A stretch of DNA of 64,000 nt from Ensifer sp. LCM 4579 (GCF_001854885.1 NZ_MDDV01000011.1:1-64000), one strand, 5' to 3'. Shown: positions 43,548 to 53,022, counted from the stretch's first letter. The notes: generated by a model not told the origin, from the letters alone. Numbers and translations: made by a program.

Positions 43548-44178
43548 AGTCATCGAAACCGTCGCCTATCGCATCGACGAACTCTCCGACTCGGCGAAGG
43601 AAAAGGCGCGCGCCTGGTATAGGGAAGGCGCCTTTGACTACGATTGGTTTGACAGCGCCTTCGATGATTTCGAGTCGATATGTGCGATCCTCGGAATTCG
43701 ACTCAAAACCCGTCACATGCGGACCGCAAGCGGCAGCAACTCGTCCAAGCCCTGCATCTGGTTTTCCGGCTTCTGGAGCCAGGGCGACGGCGCATGCTTT
43801 GAGGGCTACTACCGCTATCAGCGGGACAGCATCCGCAAGATCCGGACACACGCTCCTCTCGATAAGGAGCTCCATCGGATCGCGGATACGCTGCTGAAAG
43901 TGCAGAAGCGCAATTTCTACCAGATCACGGCTGAAGCCAGCCACCGCGGCCGCTACTTCTATTCGATGGATGTTTGCGTCGACCGCGACAGCCCCACCTA
44001 TCAGCGACCTTCCGGGGACGACGAAAATATTGTCGACGAGGCGCTGCGCGATCTCGCCAATTGGCTCTATCGCCAGCTCGAGCAGGAACACGAATACCTC
44101 ACCTCGGACGAGGCGGTCGACGAGGCGCTGTTGGCGAACGGCTTCACCTTTACGGAGAGCGGCCGGCGTTTCGGCTAG
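43540..44178 (+). CDS. Hypothetical protein, often annotated as plasmid stability antitoxin
   Basis: A 212-residue protein starting MPEVIETVAYRIDELSDSAKEKARAWYREG, a pattern seen in plasmid and phage proteins loosely annotated as toxin-antitoxin stability components. The centre has IWFSGFWSQGDGACFEG and YYRYQ. No toxin partner is evident, so that label is not adopted here. Confidence 0.6.
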   Translation: MPEVIETVAYRIDELSDSAKEKARAWYREGAFDYDWFDSAFDDFESICAILGIRLKTRHMRTASGSNSSKPCIWFSGFWSQGDGACFEGYYRYQRDSIRKIRTHAPLDKELHRIADTLLKVQKRNFYQITAEASHRGRYFYSMDVCVDRDSPTYQRPSGDDENIVDEALRDLANWLYRQLEQEHEYLTSDEAVDEALLANGFTFTESGRRFG

Positions 44179-44185
44179 TCCCATC

Positions 44186-44274
44186 AAGAGAGTGAGAGGC
44201 AGGCCGGGAAGGGCAAGCCTTCCTGCGGCCAAAGAGAGCCGCCGGGAGATTCCCTTGAAACCCGGAGGCCATCC
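44186..44274 (+). promoter_or_regulatory. Two-hairpin leader, copy 5 (methyltransferase-helicase)
   Basis: GAGAGTGAGAGGCAGG, then hairpin 1 at 44202-44230 (GGCCG-GGAAGG, loop GCAAG, CCTTCC-CGGCC with an internal loop), then CAAAGAGA, then hairpin 2 at 44238-44269 (GCC-CCGGG against CCCGG-GGC). GGAGG, the Shine-Dalgarno, lies in the 3' arm of hairpin 2, six bases before ATG 44275. Confidence 0.7.
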
Positions 44275-47200
44275 ATGAACGTTTCCTTCCGCCCCTCTTC
44301 GGCAATTCTCGTCCCGCGCGCCGCACCCGTGCTTGATGCGGCGCGCACCCTCCTCCCCCTCCTCGAGACTGGCAAACCGATTTCGACGGACACGCTGCGC
44401 TCCGCCGTCGAAACCGCCTACGGCGACAGCGATGCAAATGGAGCATGGGTCTGGAAAGACGCCTACGAGGCGCTCGAATGCGCGCAGATCCTTTTCATGC
44501 TCAAGTATGGCTTTCGCATCCGTCGTCAGGCCGCCGATCCAGTGAGCGAACTCGGGATGCTGGAAAAAATTGCGGCACTCGTTCCTTCTCAGACGCGCCG
44601 CTCCGAGGAATCGCAGCGCCTGCAGCAGTTCTCAACTCCTCTTCCGCTGGCCTTTGTCGCCGCTCACGCAGCCGGCCTGTCATCCGAGGACCTGGTCCTC
44701 GAGCCATCCGCGGGCACTGGGCTTCTCGCCTGCTTCGCGAAGATCGCCGGTTCAGGCCTCGTCCTCAATGAACTCGCGGATGATCGCGCGCACCTCCTGG
44801 CTCAAATCTTCGGCCAGCCGGTTACGCGTCATGACGCCGCCAGCATCCACGATCGTCTGGAGCCGTCCCTCTCGCCCTCTGTCGTTCTGATGAACCCGCC
44901 CTTTTCGGCCGCGCCGAACGTCGAAGGTCGCTTCCGGGCTGCTACCATGCAGCACGTTCGATCCGCTTTGGCTCGCCTTTCAGCCGGCGGCCGCCTGGTC
45001 ATGATCTCCGGCTCCAACTTCGCGCCGGGATCCAGCCAATGGGGCGACTTTTTCCGCTCGATCGAGGACCGGGCCACGATCCGCTTCAGCTCCGCAGTAT
45101 CGGGCAGGATCTACGCCGCCCACGGCACCACCTTCGAAACCCGCCTGACGGTGATCGACAAGGTGACCGGCGATGAGGCTCCGGCCTCACTTCACGCGGA
45201 GCCGGCCGAATCTTGCCGCGAGCTGCTTTCGCGCGTCGTTGCGGCAATTCCGCCCCGCCTTCTTGCGTCCACTGCGCCCGTCTCTCTGCGCTCGGCGCAG
45301 CCCTCCGGCGCCATTGCATCGCTCAGAGAAAAGGCGCGCGTGCAGGCCCGCGCTGCAGCGGCGGAGGCCGCCCGTCACCCCCTCGACAAGATCGACACCG
45401 TCGAGCTCGACTATGCGCCCCGCATCGACGAAGCCGCTGCACCCTCTCAGCCTTCCGGGCTCTATGAGCCCTATCGCGTCCAAGCGATCACGATCCCCGA
45501 CGCGGTTCCTCATCCGACGGCTTTGGTGCAGTCGGCCGCAATGGCGTCGATCGCCCCTCCCCTTCCGACCTATCGCCCGACCTTGCCGAAATCGCTCGTG
45601 ACCGACGGCGTTCTCTCGGACGCTCAGCTGGAGAGCGTCATCTATGCCGGCGAGGCACACGGCGCGCATCTGTCCGGAACCTACACGGTCAACGACAGCT
45701 ACGATCAGCTGAAGGCTGCCCCGGAAGATGCCTCCGATGCCATTCGGCTTCGCCGCGGCTGGTATCTTGGTGACGGGACCGGATGCGGCAAAGGTCGCCA
45801 GGTCGCCGGCATCATCATGGATAATTTTCTCAAAGGCCGCCGGCGCGCAGTCTGGGTTTCAAAGTCGGACAAGCTCATCGAGGACGCAGTTCGCGACTGG
45901 ACCGCGCTCGGGGGCGCCGCATCGGACATCGTACCCTTGGCGCGATTCCGGCAGGGTGCTCCAATCAAGCTCGAGCAAGGTATTCTCTTCGTCACCTACG
46001 CCACGATGCGCACTTCCGAGCGCCAGGATGGCGATGGAACCCTGAAGGCAAGCCGCCTCACACAGATCGTTGATTGGTTGGGGCGGGACTTCGACGGCGT
46101 CGTCGCCTTCGACGAAGCTCACGCGATGGCAAATGCCGCCGGCGAAAAGGGCGAGCGCGGCGAAAAGAAGCCCTCGGAGCAAGGTCTGGCAGGGCTCCGC
46201 CTGCAGAACGCCCTTCCCGACGCGCGCGTCGTCTATGTCTCCGCGACGGGCGCAACGACCGTTGGCAACCTGGCCTACGCCAGCCGCCTCGGTCTTTGGG
46301 CCACAGGCGACTTCCCCTTCGCTAACCGGGCCGATTTCGTTGCGTCCATGGAGGCTGGCGGTATCGCTGCGATGGAAGTGATTTCCCGCGACCTCAAGGC
46401 GCTCGGGCTCTATATCGCCCGATCGATCTCGTTCGAAGGCGTCGAATACGAAATGCTCGTCCACGAGCTCACGGACGCGCAGCGCCGCATCTATGACGAC
46501 TACGCCGGCGCCTTTCAGATCATTCATCAAAATCTCGAAGAAGCGCTTCTCGCTTCCGGCATCACTTCCGACGAAGGAACGCTCAACAGGCAGGCGAAGT
46601 CGGCTGCCCGCAGCGCCTTCGAGAGCAACAAGCAAAGGTTCTTCAATCACCTGATTACGGCGATGAAGTGCCCCTCTCTCATCCGCTCGATCGAGGACGA
46701 TCTGGCTGCCGGTCACTCAGCCGTCATCCAGATCGTGTCGACAAGCGAGGCGCTGCTCGATCGCCGGCTCTCCGAGATCCCCGCTTCCGAGTGGTCCGAT
46801 CTTACGCTGGACATCACTCCGCGCGAGTACGTCATCGACTACCTCGCCCATTCGTTCCCGACGCAGCTCTTCGAGCCCTATACCGACGACGACGGCAATC
46901 TCCGCTCGCGCCCTGCTCTCGACACGAACGGCAATCCGATTCAATGCCGGGAAGCGCTCGAGCGCCGCGACCGCATGATCGAGCATCTCTGCGCGCTGCC
47001 CCCGGTCCACGGCGCGCTCGATCAGATCATTTGGCACTTCGGCAAGGACCGCGTTGCGGAAGTCACCGGCCGAACACGCCGAATCGTGCGCACGTCCGAC
47101 GGCCGACTGAGCGTCGAGCGTCGTCCAGGCTCTGCCAATCTCAGCGAAGCCCATGCCTTCATGGACGATAACAAGTCGATCCTCGTCTTCTCGGACGCCG

Positions 47201-48621
47201 GCGGCACTGGCCGCTCCTATCACGCCGAGCTGACGGTCAAAAATCAGCGCCTGCGTGTTCATTATCTCCTTGAACCGGGCTGGCGTGCCGACAACGCCAT
47301 TCAGGGGCTTGGGCGCACGCACCGCACCAATCAGAAGCAACCGCCGCTGTTCCGCCCATGCGCCACGAACGTGAAAGGCGAAAAGCGCTTCCTCTCGACG
47401 ATCGCCCGCAGGCTCGACACCCTCGGCGCGATCACGAAGGGCCAGCGCCAGACGGGTGGACAGGGCATGTTCAGGCCAGAGGACAATCTGGAGAGCCCCT
47501 ACGCCCGGGCGGCTCTGCGCCAGTTCTTCTTGAATCTCGTGAGGGGAAAGGTCGAGGCCTGCTCGCTCACAGAGTTCATCGACATGACGGCTCTCAAGAT
47601 CGTCGACACTGCAGGCTGCCTGCTCGATGAGCTTCCGCCGATATCGCAGTTCCTCAATCGTTGCCTTGCGCTGACGATCGACATGCAGAACGCCATTTTC
47701 GAGACGTTCGAAATGCTGCTCGACAAGATCGTCGACGACGCACGGCGCGCCGGCACCCTCGATGTCGGGCTGGAAATTCTGACTGCGGAGCGCTTCGACG
47801 TCATCGAACGCCGCGTCATCCATCAACACGCAGCGACGGGCGCGACCACGCTCGCGCTGACGATCAATGAGACGACGCGCAACATGCCGCTTGCGCTGGC
47901 GACTGTTCGCCAGATCGTCGGTTCGGACCATTCGGCCTCCCTCCTGGTCAATGCCAAATCCGGCCGCGCTGCCTTGCTGCAGTCCGCTCCGAGCGTGATG
48001 GACGAGGACGGCAATCCTATCCGTCGCGTGCAACTCACCCGCCCGATGCATCACGAGCGGATTTTCGAATCCGAACTCGAGCTGACGCAATGGCACCCGG
48101 CTTCGGATGCGGACTTCGAACGGGCATGGACTGACGAAGTCGCCCAGATCCCCGAATTTTCCACGCGGCGGATCACGCTGATCTCCGGCCTGCTCTTGCC
48201 GATCTGGAACCGGCTGCCCGATGAAAATTGCCGCGTCTATCGATTGGAAACTGACGATGGCGAGCGGATCCTCGGCCGCCTGGTCACGGCGGACCAACTT
48301 TCCTCGGTCTTCCTCTCGCTTGGCATCGATGTCGCGGTGGACATGTCGCCGGCCGAGATGCTCGAGGCGGTAATGGTCCGGGGCTCGACCATCGACGTCG
48401 CCGGCGGCCTGACCCTGAAACGTTCCCGGGTCATGGGGGAACATCGCCTCGAGATCACCGGCCATACGCCATCGGCGCTTCCAGCCCTCAAAGCCTTGGG
48501 ATGCTTCACGGAAATCATCTCATGGACGACACGGCTCTTCGTTCCCGCGAGCAATGCCGATGTCCTCGAGAAGCTGCTCGAGCGTCACCGAATGGTCGAT
48601 CACTCGGAGGCTGCGCTATGA
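44275..48621 (+). CDS. Strawberry notch/DarB-type methyltransferase-helicase
   Basis: A 1448-residue protein. The N-terminal part holds an adenine-methyltransferase domain: motif I LEPSAGTGLLACFAK and catalytic VLMNPPFSAAPN. A superfamily 2 helicase follows with the P-loop-like GDGTGCGKGRQ, DEAH box AFDEAHAM, motif III VYVSATGATT, and a C-terminal helicase part with QGLGRTHRTNQ. Phage P1 DarB, with the same architecture, protects incoming DNA from type I restriction; the Strawberry notch N-terminal and helicase C domains define the family. Together with ArdC this suggests an anti-restriction role. Its stop overlaps the next ATG (ATGA). Confidence 0.9.
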   Translation: MNVSFRPSSAILVPRAAPVLDAARTLLPLLETGKPISTDTLRSAVETAYGDSDANGAWVWKDAYEALECAQILFMLKYGFRIRRQAADPVSELGMLEKIAALVPSQTRRSEESQRLQQFSTPLPLAFVAAHAAGLSSEDLVLEPSAGTGLLACFAKIAGSGLVLNELADDRAHLLAQIFGQPVTRHDAASIHDRLEPSLSPSVVLMNPPFSAAPNVEGRFRAATMQHVRSALARLSAGGRLVMISGSNFAPGSSQWGDFFRSIEDRATIRFSSAVSGRIYAAHGTTFETRLTVIDKVTGDEAPASLHAEPAESCRELLSRVVAAIPPRLLASTAPVSLRSAQPSGAIASLREKARVQARAAAAEAARHPLDKIDTVELDYAPRIDEAAAPSQPSGLYEPYRVQAITIPDAVPHPTALVQSAAMASIAPPLPTYRPTLPKSLVTDGVLSDAQLESVIYAGEAHGAHLSGTYTVNDSYDQLKAAPEDASDAIRLRRGWYLGDGTGCGKGRQVAGIIMDNFLKGRRRAVWVSKSDKLIEDAVRDWTALGGAASDIVPLARFRQGAPIKLEQGILFVTYATMRTSERQDGDGTLKASRLTQIVDWLGRDFDGVVAFDEAHAMANAAGEKGERGEKKPSEQGLAGLRLQNALPDARVVYVSATGATTVGNLAYASRLGLWATGDFPFANRADFVASMEAGGIAAMEVISRDLKALGLYIARSISFEGVEYEMLVHELTDAQRRIYDDYAGAFQIIHQNLEEALLASGITSDEGTLNRQAKSAARSAFESNKQRFFNHLITAMKCPSLIRSIEDDLAAGHSAVIQIVSTSEALLDRRLSEIPASEWSDLTLDITPREYVIDYLAHSFPTQLFEPYTDDDGNLRSRPALDTNGNPIQCREALERRDRMIEHLCALPPVHGALDQIIWHFGKDRVAEVTGRTRRIVRTSDGRLSVERRPGSANLSEAHAFMDDNKSILVFSDAGGTGRSYHAELTVKNQRLRVHYLLEPGWRADNAIQGLGRTHRTNQKQPPLFRPCATNVKGEKRFLSTIARRLDTLGAITKGQRQTGGQGMFRPEDNLESPYARAALRQFFLNLVRGKVEACSLTEFIDMTALKIVDTAGCLLDELPPISQFLNRCLALTIDMQNAIFETFEMLLDKIVDDARRAGTLDVGLEILTAERFDVIERRVIHQHAATGATTLALTINETTRNMPLALATVRQIVGSDHSASLLVNAKSGRAALLQSAPSVMDEDGNPIRRVQLTRPMHHERIFESELELTQWHPASDADFERAWTDEVAQIPEFSTRRITLISGLLLPIWNRLPDENCRVYRLETDDGERILGRLVTADQLSSVFLSLGIDVAVDMSPAEMLEAVMVRGSTIDVAGGLTLKRSRVMGEHRLEITGHTPSALPALKALGCFTEIISWTTRLFVPASNADVLEKLLERHRMVDHSEAAL

Positions 48622-49691
48622 AAGCCATCGCAACAACGCCTTCTATCGACGCGCTGATAGCCAGCGGCTCCCCGGTCGCCATAGGAGTATCCGGCGGCAA
48701 GGACAGCCAGGCGTCAGCCATAGTGACCTTCGCCCACTTGGACAGGATCGGCCATACCGGTCCGCGATTGCTGGTTCATGCCGATCTCGGCTCTGTCGAA
48801 TGGGATGATTCCACTCGCATTTGTCACGAGGTGGCCTCCTATCTCGGTGTCGAACTTGTCGTCGTTCGCCGCACGTCTGGTGGGCTCATGGAGCGATGGG
48901 AAGCCCGCTGGCTTTCCAGCGCCGGGCGCTACCAGTCTCTCGCGACGGTCACGCTCGTTCCCTGTTGGTCGACGCCGGCGATGCGTTTCTGCACGTCGGA
49001 GCTCAAGACCCACGTCATCACGGCCGAGCTAAAGCGCCGCTTTCCCGCGCAGCAGATCATCAATGTCACCGGCGTTCGACGCGCCGAGAGCGCTCAGCGC
49101 TCGAAGGCAACGATCGCAAGTGCCGACGCGGGCGGCCGCATCTGGACCTGGCGCCCGATCGTCGAATGGAGCGAGGCAGAGGTGTTTGTGACCATCGATC
49201 GGAGCGGCTTGCTTCCCCACCCCGCTTACCGGTGCTTCGGCATGTCACGCGTCTCGTGCCGCTTCTGCATCATGTCGAGTCTGCCCGACCTTACTGCAGC
49301 GGCAGCCCAACCGGAGGCACATGCGCTCTATCGACGGATGGTGGCGCTCGAGGCGCGCAGCACATTCGCATTTCAAGGCTCCCGTTGGCTCGGGGACGTC
49401 GCCCCTCACCTTCTCGACGAGGAAGATCGCGCCGCATTGGTTCGCGGCAAGGCGGCCGCGCTCGCCCGCCAGAAGGCCGAAATGAGCATCACCAAGCCCA
49501 TGCTCTACGTGAAGGGCTGGCCGCTGCGCATGCTGACGGACGCCGAGGCGGATTTGCTTGCCGGCGTCAGGCAAGAGGTTTGCGATGCACTGGGCTTTGC
49601 CTGCAGGTTCCTTGATCGAGAGAGCATCCACGCTCGCTACGCTGAGCTTCTAGCCGCCAAACATTCCCGAAATCTAACGGAGGCAGCATGA
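48618..49691 (+). CDS. PAPS-reductase-like ATP pyrophosphatase, copy B
   Basis: A 357-residue PP-loop protein with SGGKDSQASA at about residues 25-34 and Cys motifs MRFCTSELK and SCRFCIMSS that may bind an iron-sulfur cluster. It is only weakly similar to copy A at 35743, so the two are not a recent duplication. Translational coupling to the DarB-type gene (ATGA overlap) and to the Toprim gene after it indicates a shared task on DNA. Confidence 0.85.
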   Translation: MKAIATTPSIDALIASGSPVAIGVSGGKDSQASAIVTFAHLDRIGHTGPRLLVHADLGSVEWDDSTRICHEVASYLGVELVVVRRTSGGLMERWEARWLSSAGRYQSLATVTLVPCWSTPAMRFCTSELKTHVITAELKRRFPAQQIINVTGVRRAESAQRSKATIASADAGGRIWTWRPIVEWSEAEVFVTIDRSGLLPHPAYRCFGMSRVSCRFCIMSSLPDLTAAAAQPEAHALYRRMVALEARSTFAFQGSRWLGDVAPHLLDEEDRAALVRGKAAALARQKAEMSITKPMLYVKGWPLRMLTDAEADLLAGVRQEVCDALGFACRFLDRESIHARYAELLAAKHSRNLTEAA

Positions 49692-50686
49692 ACACCGCCA
49701 CGGACATTTCACGCGCTCTCGCCGATAGGGCCGAAGCCTTTTGCCGCAACTGGCTCCCTGCCGGCCGTAAGGTCGGCAATTACTGGATCGTTGGAAACAA
49801 GCATGGGGATCCAGGGCGCAGTCTCGTCATCCGGCTCACGCCATCTGCCGGCAGACAACCGGGCAAATGGGTGGATCACGCGACCGGCGAGTATGGCGAT
49901 CTTCTCGATATTCTCGAGGAACGCCTTGCCTCGCCTTCCTGGAGGGACGTCTTCTCCGAGGCGCGTCGTTTCCTGAGCCGTCCCGATCCTGCCTCATCGT
50001 GCAGGCATGCACACCGCCAATCTGCCGCGGGCTCCGATCGGCCGACAGCAGCACGCAAGCTGCTCGCGATCGGCCGGCCGGTTCACGGCACGCTTGCCGA
50101 GCGCTATCTCCGTTTGCGCGGTATTGCCCGCTTCGGTTCCGCGTTGCGCTATCATCACGCGGTCTATTATCGCGACGAGGCCGACCGGACCCGACAGCTT
50201 CCCGCCCTGCTTGCCGCCATTACCGATAATGACGGACAGGTCACAGGTTGCGCTCGCACGTGGCTCGATCCTGCAACGGCTCGTGTCGCGACCATTGCCG
50301 AGCCCAAGCGGATCATCGGCAGCCTGGCAGGCAATGCGGTCCGGTTTCACCACGGTTCGGTGGGCGACGAGCTGGTCGCCGGCGAGGGCATCGAAACGAT
50401 GCTCTCGATCGGAACCGCGTTTCCGGTCCTCGACATCTGCGCTTGCCTCACGGCCACGCACCTTGGCCAGTTCATTCCCCCGCCGCACCTCAAGCGTCTA
50501 TGGATCGCCCGAGATAATGACGACGCCGGCGAACGCGCCGCCGCTCACCTGCGCCAGCGTGCCGAAGCTCTCGGGATCGCCGTTTTTGACCTCGTGCCGC
50601 AGCGCAACGACTTCAATGACGATCTGAGAGGGGACGGGCTCCCAGCCTTGCGCGTGCGTCTGCAGACCGCGTTCGAGAACGCTTGA
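49688..50686 (+). CDS. Toprim-domain protein (plasmid primase-like, DUF7146 type)
   Basis: A 332-residue protein. The N-terminal part resembles the DUF7146 domain (GRKVGNYWIVGNKHGDPGRS, then KWVDHATGEYGDLLDIL). The C-terminal Toprim domain has the catalytic Glu in AGEGIETMLS and the Asp pair in ARDNDDAG. Such proteins act as primases or replication helpers on plasmids and phages and could support complementary-strand synthesis after transfer. It overlaps copy B by four bases. Confidence 0.85.
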   Translation: MNTATDISRALADRAEAFCRNWLPAGRKVGNYWIVGNKHGDPGRSLVIRLTPSAGRQPGKWVDHATGEYGDLLDILEERLASPSWRDVFSEARRFLSRPDPASSCRHAHRQSAAGSDRPTAARKLLAIGRPVHGTLAERYLRLRGIARFGSALRYHHAVYYRDEADRTRQLPALLAAITDNDGQVTGCARTWLDPATARVATIAEPKRIIGSLAGNAVRFHHGSVGDELVAGEGIETMLSIGTAFPVLDICACLTATHLGQFIPPPHLKRLWIARDNDDAGERAAAHLRQRAEALGIAVFDLVPQRNDFNDDLRGDGLPALRVRLQTAFENA

Positions 50687-50995
50687 TATGCGACACGGGC
50701 GAGGGCCTGGAAGGAGAGAGGTCCGGCGTGCCGGTCGGTCAAAGCCGCGGCCCCGCACGACCTGGATGAGTTCGCGATATAACCCTTCGGGTCGGGCGCC
50801 GGGGCGCCCTCGATCCCACACAACGACGTCGCAAACCAAAAAATTCCCCGCCGGGGAACCCGGCTCCTCGCGCAAGCAATTTTTTGCGCGCCGGCGTCCT
50901 CCGCTTCGCTTCGGCCCTTCGGGTGTGTGCGCTCTCCTCCGGGTTCTTATCGCCTCATTCCAGGCCGCGCAGGCCACAGCAAAAGGACCGAAACC
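50687..50995. other. GC-rich intergenic region with several stem-loops
   Basis: Holds GGTCCGGC-GTGCC after a GGAAGGAGAGAGG run, which vaguely recalls the two-hairpin leaders; a GGGCGCC-GG-GGCGCCC hairpin near 50797-50812; and GCGCAA/TTGCGC pairing around 50873-50892. No gene. It may carry the promoter and leader for the DUF2493 gene or part of an origin of transfer, but no known oriT core was recognised. Confidence 0.35.
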
Positions 50996-51913
50996 ATGAT
51001 GCCGCACCTTGCTCCCACCTCCAGCCCGACCGCAGCCCTTCTCGATGAACTTGCGCTCTACGGCGTGCGCCCCAACTCGGACGAACCGGATTTCCGCCCC
51101 CTCCCCGACCTCGTCGCCGTCGAAGGCGGCATCGCATCGATGGTCGAAGCGATCCAGTCGATCTTCGTCGGAACGCGCCTCGAGGACGAGGTCGAAGAGG
51201 TGCTCTGGTCCGTCGTCAACATCTTCCACCGCCGTCTGACCCACACTCAAAAGCGGCTCGACGACAATGAAGGCCGTCAACGCACGTCCCTGGCCGAACA
51301 GGACGGCTCCGAGGTCAAGAGCGTCGAACTGGAAAAGCTCGTGACCGAGGGCTTCTCGCTTACCGAAAGCCGGAATGCCTTCGAGGCGATGCGCGACGTC
51401 GCCTCCGAACACTATCGCGTTGAAACCGGCTCCGCGTGGCTTCCCCGCACGGGCTCGAAGGTCTCGCATCGGGCTTTGACGGCGGCCGTCATCGACAGCC
51501 GCAACTTTATCTCAGCCAAGCGCCGATCCGAGATCGAAGTCCATTGCCCTGCCGGCACACGCATCGCCTTCACTGGCGGCGACTATCAGGACTACGACGT
51601 CATCTGGAAGGTTCTCGACCAGACGCTTGCCAAGCATCCGGACATGATCCTGCTCCACGGCGGAACACCGAACGGCGCGGAACTGATCGCTGCAAAATGG
51701 GCAGAGGCTCGCGGCGTCATCCAAGTGGCTTTCAAGCCCGATTGGAAGGCGCATCGCAATGCCGCTCCCTTTAAGCGCAACGATGCCCTTCTCGAAACCA
51801 TGCCGATTGGCGTCATCGCCGCCCCGGGCACCGGGATCACCGACAACCTCGTCGACAAGGCCCGCAAGCTTGGCATCCCGGTCAAGCGGATCGGCAACAG
51901 GACGGCGCCGTGA
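50996..51913 (+). CDS. DUF2493 (SLOG-type) protein
   Basis: A 305-residue protein with a C-terminal DUF2493 domain: RIAFTGGDYQDYDVIWKVLD, MILLHGGTPNGAELIAAKWA and TGITDNLVDKARKLGIPVKRI. These form a Rossmann-like SLOG nucleotide-binding fold. The N-terminal 190 residues are charged helices. Such proteins are frequent on rhizobial plasmids next to repABC; the ligand is unknown. Confidence 0.85.
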   Translation: MMPHLAPTSSPTAALLDELALYGVRPNSDEPDFRPLPDLVAVEGGIASMVEAIQSIFVGTRLEDEVEEVLWSVVNIFHRRLTHTQKRLDDNEGRQRTSLAEQDGSEVKSVELEKLVTEGFSLTESRNAFEAMRDVASEHYRVETGSAWLPRTGSKVSHRALTAAVIDSRNFISAKRRSEIEVHCPAGTRIAFTGGDYQDYDVIWKVLDQTLAKHPDMILLHGGTPNGAELIAAKWAEARGVIQVAFKPDWKAHRNAAPFKRNDALLETMPIGVIAAPGTGITDNLVDKARKLGIPVKRIGNRTAP

Positions 51914-52936
51914 TCGGCGCCCTTTCCATCCCCCGAGTGCCAAACCTCGAACCCGTTGGCTCATATAGTTAATACTTCCTAAACGGAAAATAATTCCCGG
52001 TTAGCTTCACTTACCGTGCATCACTCTGGCACTCCCCTTCGTCACCAGAATCGTCGCCGACTCAGGCTGCCTCATGCCTCTCGTCGGGCGGAAGGACATT
52101 CAGCAATACAGTATATTCCCGGCAAATCAGCTGCTCGCTCGGCTTAACCCAGGCATGCAGGCCGCCTGATGGGCAGGTATAGCAGGTCTTTCGTGCCGCC
52201 TTTTTCCGCCGCGCTGCTTGTTCGCGTCGTCCGACAGCTCAACAGACAGTGCGTAGAACCCGTTGGAAAAGCCGGCCGCTGGCGTTGTAATATGCGACGC
52301 GCTGTCCCGTCTCTTTATCGCCAGGCCCCCGGTCAGCGAAGGCCTTTGCCGACCTTGAGGAGCTCGGCGAGAAGCCTTACGAGCACAACACTCGCACATG
52401 CCTGCGCCTGCGAGGGAGTCAACTGCACGACAATCGCGCTGCCAGCCTCGTGACTGATCAGGGGATTGTTGTCGTGGATCGCGCGGACCTACCCGAGAGG
52501 TTGCCAGACGACGAGGAAATCACCATCACTGCCCGGTCGGACTTTTCCCGCCTGGGCGAGAGCAGCCAGTCCGCAGCCCGCAGCCAACGAAGCGGCCACA
52601 GCCGGACGATAACCCGGAACTGAAGTCGATCGAGGCGGCGCAGCCGTGAGCGCGATGACGGCAATCGCGGGCGGTAACGAACCCACCAGACTTTGAGCTG
52701 CAAGAGGCTATCCATGAACGGGCAGGCGTCACTGCTCTGCGCCCCTCTCCCCGAGCGTTGTGGCCGACGGGCATCTTTGGACTCATTGTCAAAGACGTCG
52801 TCGCGAGAATCGGGTGAGTCGTGGTGAGTCGCGGAGGCGCATGCGGCTTTCAACCGCCAATTGGCGCGAGGACGGCTCTGGCGGTCGCTTTCTCCCCGAA
52901 AAATTTGCTAGTGAGATTGGTTGTTGGGACACGAGA
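51914..52936. other. 1-kb region without a confident gene before repABC
   Basis: No convincing gene. Short open frames on both strands (for example minus 52127-52399 and 52458-52853) have no recognisable domain and may be decayed sequence. The left part near 51957-52010 is AT-rich. This stretch separates the accessory block from the repABC control region. Confidence 0.4.
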
Positions 52937-53022
52937 GTTAACCTGCGGAAGTCAAAGGGAAAACAGGAATGTTAACTTGCTTTTCCAACTCGCTTGGCGA
53001 TGGATGTTAACCCTCTGTTAAC
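52937..53022. promoter_or_regulatory. Four GTTAAC sites upstream of repA
   Basis: Perfect GTTAAC palindromes lie at 52937-52942, 52971-52976, 53006-53011 and 53017-53022, with spacings of 34, 35 and 11 bases. They end 94 bases before the repA start, where the repABC promoter and the RepA/RepB operator are expected. An operator array is the likeliest role. Confidence 0.5.

Noticed and set aside
46717-48465. 582-codon open frame on the minus strand
   Set aside because: It is antisense to the well-supported methyltransferase-helicase gene. High GC makes long antisense frames common, and the translated product shows no known domain.
50687-50995. Possible oriT
   Set aside because: Several stem-loops are present, but no known nick-region core was recognised and no relaxase gene is adjacent, so it is only described as a structured intergenic region.
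52458-52853. Minus-strand frame with a GSDGDFLVVWQ segment resembling calcium-binding repeat proteins
   Set aside because: Only one short segment matches, with no repeats around it and no plausible full gene; chance similarity or a small relic.
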